From Stomorhina lunata (Eukaryota; Arthropoda; Insecta; Diptera; Rhiniidae), in contig OW121743.1 in the NCBI GenBank assembly GCA_933228675.1, forward strand, positions 60,524,639 to 60,588,638: a stretch of DNA of 64,000 nt, read 5' to 3'. Both the position numbers and the translations under genes were made by a program. The stretch's first letter is position 1; the number at the start of each line of letters is the position of its first letter. Below are positions 57,301 through 64,000 of the stretch, piece by piece. The notes below the pieces were generated by a model. It had not been told where the DNA came from, ran no database searches, and saw only the letters and a program-made list of their open reading frames with translations.

Positions 57301-59405
57301 TAATTTTTCAAAAATTTACTTTTTATCGAAAATTTTTTAAAAATTTAATTTTTATCGAAAATTTTTCAAAAATTTACATTTTATCGAAAATTTTTCAAAA
57401 ATTTACTTTTAATCGAAAATTTTTCAAAAATTTACTTTTAATCGAACATTTTTCAAAAATTTACTTTTTATCGAAAATTTTTCAAAAATTTACTTTTTAT
57501 AGGAAATTTTTCAAAAATTTACTTTTTATAGGAAATTTTTCAAAAATTTACTTTTTATAGGAAATTTTTCAAAAATTTACTTTTTATAGGAATTTTTTCA
57601 AAAATTTACTTTTTATCAATAATTTTTCAAAAATTTACTTTTTATCGAAAATTTTTTAAAAATTTAATTTTTATCGAAAATTTTTCAAAAATTTACATTT
57701 TATCGAAAATTTTTCAAAAATTTACTTTTAATCGAAAATTTTTCAAAAATTTACTTTTAATCGAACATTTTTCAAAAATTTACTTTTTATCGAAAATTTT
57801 TCAAAAATTTACTTTTTATAGGAAATTTTTCAAAAATTTACTTTTTATTGGAATTTTTTCAAAAATTTACTTTTTATAGGAAATTTTTCAAAAATTTACT
57901 TTTATAGGAAATTTTTCAAAAATTTACTTTTTATAGGAAATTTTTCAAAAATTTACTTTTTATAGGAAATTTTTCAAAAATTTACTTTTTATAGGAAGTT
58001 TTTCAAAAATTTACTTTTTATAGGAAATTTTTCAAAAATTGACTTTTTATAGGAAATTTTTCAAAAATTTACTTTTATAGGAAATTTTTCAAAAATTTAC
58101 TTTTTATAGGAAATTTTTCAAAAATTTACTATTTATAGGAAATTTTTTAAAAATTTACTTTTTATAGGAAATTTTTCAAAAATTAACTTTTTGTAGGAAA
58201 TTTTTCAAAAATTTAATTTTTATAGGAAATTTTTCAAAAATTTACTTTTTATAGGAAATTTTTCAAAAATTTACTTTTTATAGGAAATTTTTCAAAAATT
58301 TACTTTTTATAGGAAATTTTTCAAAAATTTACTTTTTATAGGAAATTTTTCAAAAATTTTCTTTTTATAGGAAATTTTTCAAAAATTTACTTTTTATAGG
58401 AAATTTTTCAAAAATTTACTATTTATAGGAAATTTTTTAAAAATTTACTTTTTATAGGAAATTTTTCAAAAATTTACTTTTTGTAGGAAATTTTTCAAAA
58501 ATTTACTTTTTGTAGGAAATTTTTCAAAAATTTAATTTTTATAGGAAAATTTTCAAAAATTTTCTTTTTATAGGAAATTTTTCAAAAATTTACTTTTTAT
58601 AGGAAATTTTTCAAAAATTTACTTTTTATAGGAAATTTTTCAAAAATTCACTTTTTATAGGAAATTTTTCAAAAATTTACTTTTTATAGCAAATTTTTCA
58701 AAAATTTACTTTTTAAAGGAAATTTTTCAAAAATTTACTTTTTATAGGAAGTTTTTCAAAAATTTACTTTTATAGGAATTTTTTCAAAAATTTACTTTTT
58801 ATAGGAAATTTTTCAAAAATTTACTATTTATAGGAAATTTTTTAAAAATTTACTTTTTATAGGAAATTTTTCAAAAATTAACTTTTTATAGGAAATTTTT
58901 CAAAAATTTAATTTTTATAGGAAATTTTTCAAAAATTTACTTTTTATCGAAAATTTTTCAAAAATTTAATTTTTATAGAAAATTTTTCAAAAATTTACTT
59001 TTTATAGGAAATTTTTCAAAAATTTACTTTTTGTAGGAAATTTTTCAAAAATTTAATTTTTATAGGAAATTTTTCAAAAACTTACTTTTTATAGGAAATT
59101 TTTCAAAAATTTACTTTTTATAGGAAATTTTTCAAAAATTTACTTTTTATAGGAAATTTTTCAAAAATTTACTTTTTATAGGAAATTTTTCAAAAATTTA
59201 CTTTTTATAGGAAATTTTTCAAAAATTTACTTTTTATAGGAAATTTTTCAAAAATTTACTTTTTATAGGAAATTTTTCAAAAATTTACTTTTTATAGGAA
59301 ATTTTTCAAAAATTTACTTTTTATAGGAAATTTTTCAAAAATTTACTTTTTATAGGAAATTTTTCAAAAATTTACTTTTTATAGGAAATTTACTTTTTAT
59401 AGGAA
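54303..59405. repeat. 29-bp minisatellite array with higher-order duplication, family 6
   Basis: The unit is 29 bp: TATAGGAAATTTTTCAAAAA then TTTACTTTT. A second unit type has TATCGAAAA in place of TATAGGAAA. Rare variants recur at a fixed distance: TTTTTCAGAAATTTAATTTT at 54,694 and 56,202, and TTTTTCAT(G/A)AATTTAC at 54,810 and 56,318. Both are exactly 1,508 bp (52 units) apart, so long blocks were duplicated. A smaller repeat lies at about 57,290-57,480 and 57,590-57,800. Confidence 0.94.
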
Positions 59406-60735
59406 TTTTGCTATGAAAAATATTTGCAAAATTTTTTGAAACAATATTTTTAATTTTATTTGTTTTGAAGTCCTATACATTTTTCAATTCAAAAGTAAAC
59501 AATTTTTCATTTAAAACCAAAAATTTTAATTTTATTTGTTTTGAAAAGATACATTTTTCAATTCAAAAAATTTATATCTCAATTTAAAAAAAAATGGACT
59601 TAGTCCACTTTCAAAATAAGGTCTTTAAATTAAATAATAAAAAAAAGTCAAAATTAAAAAAAATCTTTACAATTTTATTATTTGTTTTAAACTTTTTTAC
59701 TTTTTTTTTGCAGTTGTATGGGAGGCGGGCGTGGCAGTGCACCAATATCGCCCATTTTTTTTTTGACAATTTTACATATTATGCTAATAACACCTTGTAG
59801 CAAAGTTCAAAAGTCTAAGTTAATTTTTTTCCAAGATATTTAGTTCTGGATAAATCTTACACTGTGCACTGTTCTATCGACAATGGGTCATTGATTTTGG
59901 TTAAATATTTATTTTGGTGTGATAAATTGCCCAAAGAAAACTATGATTAACTATAGTACATATTAGGCTTCCGATTATGTTTCATAAAAATCCTTTGACG
60001 TCAAGCTCTTTTTTTATATTAAAAATTTTCATAACAACTTTAAAAAGAAAAAAACAATATAAAAATTAAAAATTTAAAATAAATAAAATTAAAACATATG
60101 TTCATTTAGGCCAATTCAAATAAAACAATATTTAAAGTAAATAAAAAGAATTAAAATAATATTAAAATTATTAGAACCCAGCAAAGTAGATAAATAGAGT
60201 TGAGAACTCAAATGGTTATTTCAGGTTACAAAACGACGCATTCGATATCGATCAAAAACTTAGTAAATATTATGTTGCATACCTTAGGGATAAAATAATT
60301 TAATTTGCAAAATGTGTAATAAAATTTGATATCTTAACAAATTCGTTTGTTTGTCAAAATATTTAATTTAAATGAAATTCTTTTACTATCAGGAAACTTT
60401 TGGCAAATAAGTTACAATGTAGTGAACCTTATAAGTTAATAATATATTATATAGATTATCCTAAAAGTATGCTATAAAAATGTTTTTTAAATATTTTACA
60501 TTTCGATCGTTATCAAATGCGGCGATTTGGCCCCAGTATTAAAAAACAACGATTTTCTTATAAAAAAAAACATTTTGCTGGGTTATTTTACTTATATAAT
60601 ATTTAATTTGTTGATCTGTTTCGATTTTGTCAATAAATACCAAATGTTATGTTTAATTTATAATTTTAATTTGTTAAAAAAGCAAAAAAAATTGCAAATA
60701 TTTATTTAACAGATTCTAAATATGGATATTATGAA
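59406..60735. other. Spacer upstream of lipase gene 3
   Basis: A/T-rich DNA. TATGGGAGGCGGGCGTGGCA at 59,716 resembles phrases in the ~135-bp repeats at 22 kb (GGGAGGGGTCACGCCC), probably a transposon relic. No gene recognised; frames at 59,594 and 60,527 lack coding signature. Confidence 0.4.
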
Positions 60736-60767
60736 TATAAAAGACCCCCAATGAAATTTAGGAAACA
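60736..60767 (+). promoter_or_regulatory. Core promoter of lipase gene 3
   Basis: TATAAAAG at 60,736-60,743 and an initiator-like ACAGTT with A at 60,767, 31 bp from the TATA start. The predicted 5' UTR is about 72 nt. Confidence 0.65.
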
Positions 60768-60838
60768 GTTGGATTTTCAACGGATCATTAAAATCAAGTG
60801 TTTTGAAGTTGAAAGTGATCCACATTTGAACATCGAAA

Positions 60839-62088
60839 ATGAAATTTTTATATTCTTTAGTTTTTCTAGGCTTTTTAGCTCAAACCAAAAGTCTTGATCT
60901 TTTGAAACCCATCGAGAGTATTGGCAATGTAGTTGATAGCCTGATACGCTCACCGTTAAAAATATTTTCCATGTCCAAAGAGGTTTTACTAGTTTTGCCC
61001 GAAAAGGCTGTACTCCAGGGCATGAATTACTATTGTAAGTTTTAATGAAATATTTTCCCTGAATATGTTAAAAATGATTTCCAAATTTTTGAAATTTCTT
61101 TCAAAGGTTCTGCCTTAAGAGCTACCGGTATTCCTCCTCTTATTACTCCCTCCATGGATACCATGTCTTTACGTTTCCACTCTGGCTGTAAGGAAACTAA
61201 AATTCCTTTAGACAAAGCTGAAGATCTCTTAATTAACCCCGATTTTGATCCCACCAAGCCCCTTGTTATGTTTGTTACCGGTTGGATTTCAAGTTCGGAA
61301 CAGGGTTATGTACGGGATATGGCCAATGCTTATCGCTGCAGAGGAGGTTATAATTTCTTGGTAAGTTACTCTAACTAACTACAATTTTAGAATGAAAATA
61401 TTTTTTTTTAATTCCATTTCAGGGCTTTAATACCGCCAATACTCTCCACACATTATACACCTGGTCTGCCTTTAATACCCTCGAAGTTGGCAAACGTTTA
61501 GCCAAAGCTCTTGTCAAACTCAATGAAAAAGTTCCCGCTGAAAATATTCATTTAATTGGTCACAGTTTGGGCGCCCATATCGTTGGCTATGCTGGTCGTT
61601 ACTTTAAGAATGCCACTGGTCTTACTCTGCCCCGCATTACTGGCTTGGATCCTGCCTTCCCCTGCTTTAGCCACGATGAAAAACTCTATGGTCTGCAACG
61701 TGGTGATGCCGAGTTCGTTGATATCTTACATACAAATCCCGGTATTTTTGGCATGTCTAATCCTCTGGGCGATGTTGATTTCTATGCTCAAGGTTTGGAT
61801 GCTAACAAGCCCGGCTGTTTTCTACTCGGTTGCTCTCACTTTAGAGCCTTCAAATACTACACCGAATCAGCCTATCCCGGTAATGAGCATAATTTCATGG
61901 CTAAAATGTGCACTTCTTTGGAAGATTTGGAAAGTGGTTTTTGCAACGGTCCCTCGCATCCCATGGGCTTCACAGTGTCTCACAATTTGACTGGTAATTT
62001 CTTCTTTAAAGTTAATGGAGATAAGCCCTTTGGCAAAGATAATGAAGGTCGTGCTGCTCTTCCAGGTCAATGTGTGCAAAAGTGTTAG
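60839..62088 (+). CDS. Secreted neutral lipase (pancreatic lipase-like), paralogue 3
   Basis: Exons 60,839-61,034, 61,107-61,360 and 61,423-62,088 join to 371 residues. Introns are 72 and 62 bp with GTAAGT donors and AG acceptors. The signal peptide covers about residues 1-19 (MKFLYSLVFLGFLAQTKS). The catalytic triad is Ser198 (IGHSLGAH), Asp226 (GLDPAFPC) and His289 (CSHFRA), with strand FVTGWISS before it. The N-terminal linker is the shortest of the three paralogues and joins the conserved IFSMSKEVLLVLPEKAVLQG. Exon 3 is 666 bp, exactly as in paralogue 2, to which it is most similar. The C-terminus ends CVQKC, as in paralogue 2 (CIQKC). The two probably arose by recent tandem duplication. 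Tissue and substrate cannot be inferred. Confidence 0.93.
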
Positions 62089-62727
62089 GAAGGTTGATGC
62101 GAGCGATAAATTATAATATTTTTTAAGAGCTGTTGTTGTAAATAATATGTGTAAATATATGTTGTTTTAGTTTTAAGTTATTAAGTAAATGTTTATTTTT
62201 TTTTTACCAAATCAACTGACAGAATTATAACAGCTATACCGAATCTTAAATCGCCAATGGTATTCCAGGTTAATTTTACAATCGCAAGAGTTTGTGATCA
62301 ATTATTTTTGTTGTTATAAACCAGCGATAGGTACCATTTCATGTTTTCTAACACTAGTGATAGGAGTTGTTGTTGTAATACATATAAATTGTTGTCGTGC
62401 TGCCCTTCACTGATATAGACTGACATACAAAGTTATTAAGCTTTTCATAAACCGACATACTATCTTGGTACTACGCATGTAAATATTTTTACCAGAAATT
62501 CGTTCTGTAGCTTGGTGCAAAAAGGGTCAATGTCAAAAAAAAAAATAGTTTTGAAAAAACCTTATAAATTTGTTCTGAGCAGAGACTGAATATTAATACT
62601 TTTAAAACAATATTTTCATATTTTAATCCATACAAAAACAATCATTGAAGTTTAAAAAATAACTAGCGTATCCTGCGGTCGACACAATCGACCGTCATCT
62701 AGTTCATTGTGAATACAAATTTCCCGT
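62089..62727. other. Downstream flank of lipase gene 3
   Basis: No canonical AATAAA is seen close to the stop codon; variant signals such as AAATAATA occur near 62,140. Otherwise nothing recognised. Confidence 0.4.
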
Positions 62728-62972
62728 GCTGTGGCTTAGTTGGTTAGCACGTAATATCAAAATTGAGCCTGAGTTCGATCCCCGGTCTCGGCAACAATAA
62801 TTTCTGTAATTATTAATTTCTATTAAATTTAAGGCCCTATGCTGCACTGGGAGCCAATGATAACAGAATTCAAATTATTAATTACCACAGCATCTTCCGT
62901 CGGCAGTAAGACTACAGCAATAACACGCCGCCTACGAAAAATAACTAAAATTGGCTGTAAAACAAAAAAATG
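62728..62972 (+). mobile_element. tRNA-derived SINE candidate
   Basis: The head (62,728-62,794) has a Pol III A box in TGGCTTAGTTGGTTAGC and a B box in GAGTTCGATCCCC, followed by an acceptor-like GGTCTCGGC and AACAATAA. The acceptor stem pairs only partly. A unique body of about 150 bp ends in a short A-rich stretch (AAAACAAAAAAATG) near 62,960. Flanking direct repeats were not identified. A tRNA pseudogene is the alternative. Confidence 0.5.
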
Positions 62973-64000
62973 CGTCTAAATAACAACAAATGGCGCAACT
63001 TCACTGTTCTAAAAATAGATATACCTTTCTCTTCTCTACCATCCCCTTTCCAAATAAGGTTACCCAATTTGTATATACTCCATATGCAATTGTATATTCA
63101 GTATTTGCTTGAGTGCTACTTCTCTGTAAAAAGAAAACTCATACAATCAGAGCTTTAAGTCAAAAATGACAGTGTCGATGTAGCAAGTTTTTAAAATTGC
63201 TCGGGCTAAACGGATATGTGGAGAAATTGATCTCATTGATTTCTATGTCACTCCATACAACAGAGCCTCGAATTGGCCAAATTGGCAAAACTATAATTAA
63301 AAATTGTGTAACTCTCAAAGAGTTTACTGATTCAAGATATTCCATAATAAATCGTTTTTGCATCTTCAGAAGTGAATGAGAAGGAAAAAGTGTTATACTT
63401 AGTAGCTCTTATCAAAACATCTTGCGTTATCGATGTCAAAATGCTCTGTGAAGTGATGAACAGATAAACTTGTAAGCGTTACTAACGGACTGACAAATGG
63501 AGACTGATGGAGAAATCAAGGTCTTATTTAACTTTTTAACAAAGATCATAATATTTCAAATTTACTTGGAATCTGTAGAAGCTTACAGTTTAAAACCATT
63601 CCAGTCGCAATGCAAGATTTGCCTTTTGATATTCCTTCCTGATATTATAGCATTTTCTAAACATTAATTAGTTTTGAATTTACATTTGATTCAGACCGAT
63701 GATTTAATTCCTTTTCCTGATAATAATCTGTAATTATTATAAACTTTCCTTCAAAAGACTGTTTTTTTTTTTAATCGGTAACATCCTTTTTGGGTATAAG
63801 TCTCAATGTTCTTATCCAACTCTTTACTACTGTGACTCTTAAAAAAGCTCTTAATAACCTCATGCGTGACCTTCCCTGCAATATTATTTAATTTTTTAAC
63901 ACAATTTTTATCCCTCAATCACTCGAAGATTTTATCCCAATAAATCAACCCAAAAAAAAAAAATTCCATAAAAATTTAACTTCAAATAATTCAAATTTGA
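62973..64000. other. Unrecognised DNA at the right edge
   Basis: Less A/T-biased than the arrays, with several short frames (62,970-63,158; 63,160-63,379 on both strands) but no domain, promoter or splice pattern I could support. Confidence 0.35.

Noticed and set aside
61556..61990. Alternative-frame ORFs over lipase exons (also 35,210-35,428 and 42,283-42,516)
   Set aside because: They are shadows of the real lipase frame, lacking domains, while the main frame holds the catalytic motifs.
63160..63379. Overlapping short ORFs near the right edge
   Set aside because: Open on both strands over the same interval, no domain and no splice or promoter evidence.

Overview
The window looks like nuclear DNA of a higher (calyptrate) fly, most likely a blow fly. 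The support is very high A+T content, introns of 55-188 bp with GT-AG ends, TATA-box promoters, a cluster of dipteran-type secreted neutral lipases, and dipteran transposon families (BEL/Pao, Jockey-type LINE, Tc1/mariner). The species assignment is inference; no database was searched.

Layout: 1-12,520 is dominated by A/T-rich tandem arrays with units of about 30-32 bp. They are interrupted by one small secreted-protein gene (4,300-4,722, minus strand) and a sequence ending like a Helitron (to 6,106). 12,521-33,705 is a transposon graveyard. It holds a long-inverted-repeat element, a 112-bp hairpin MITE, a Jockey-like LINE split by a mariner-like insertion, a nearly intact mariner-like element with terminal repeats (19,534-20,791), an array of ~135-bp repeats cut by a 1.3-kb TIR element containing tRNA-like pieces, a rearranged Tc1 copy carrying a 542-bp MITE, a duplicated segment with Ty3/gypsy RT sequence, and two further LINE fragments. 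33,706-62,100 holds three plus-strand, three-exon lipase genes (34,320; 41,246; 60,839) separated by more satellite arrays. A full-length BEL/Pao retrotransposon (45,859-54,302, minus strand) has identical 275-bp LTRs and a 5-bp target duplication. The last 1.9 kb holds a tRNA-like SINE candidate and otherwise unrecognised DNA.

The host genes that can be supported are the three lipases and the small secreted protein. The lipases share exon phases, catalytic Ser/Asp/His residues and similar promoters, so they are tandem paralogues. They differ mainly in the N-terminal segment encoded by exon 1. Roughly one third of the window (about 20 kb) is ~30-bp minisatellite. Several families share A-tract/T-tract cores and a TATAG motif, and some recur in both orientations.

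The points most worth a second look are: an extra zinc-knuckle ORF downstream of and in frame with the BEL polyprotein; a perfectly homogeneous block of thirty-one 32-bp repeats; inverted satellite arrays around the second lipase gene; a MITE whose empty site is visible elsewhere in the window; and a Helitron-like terminus that directly abuts a satellite array.
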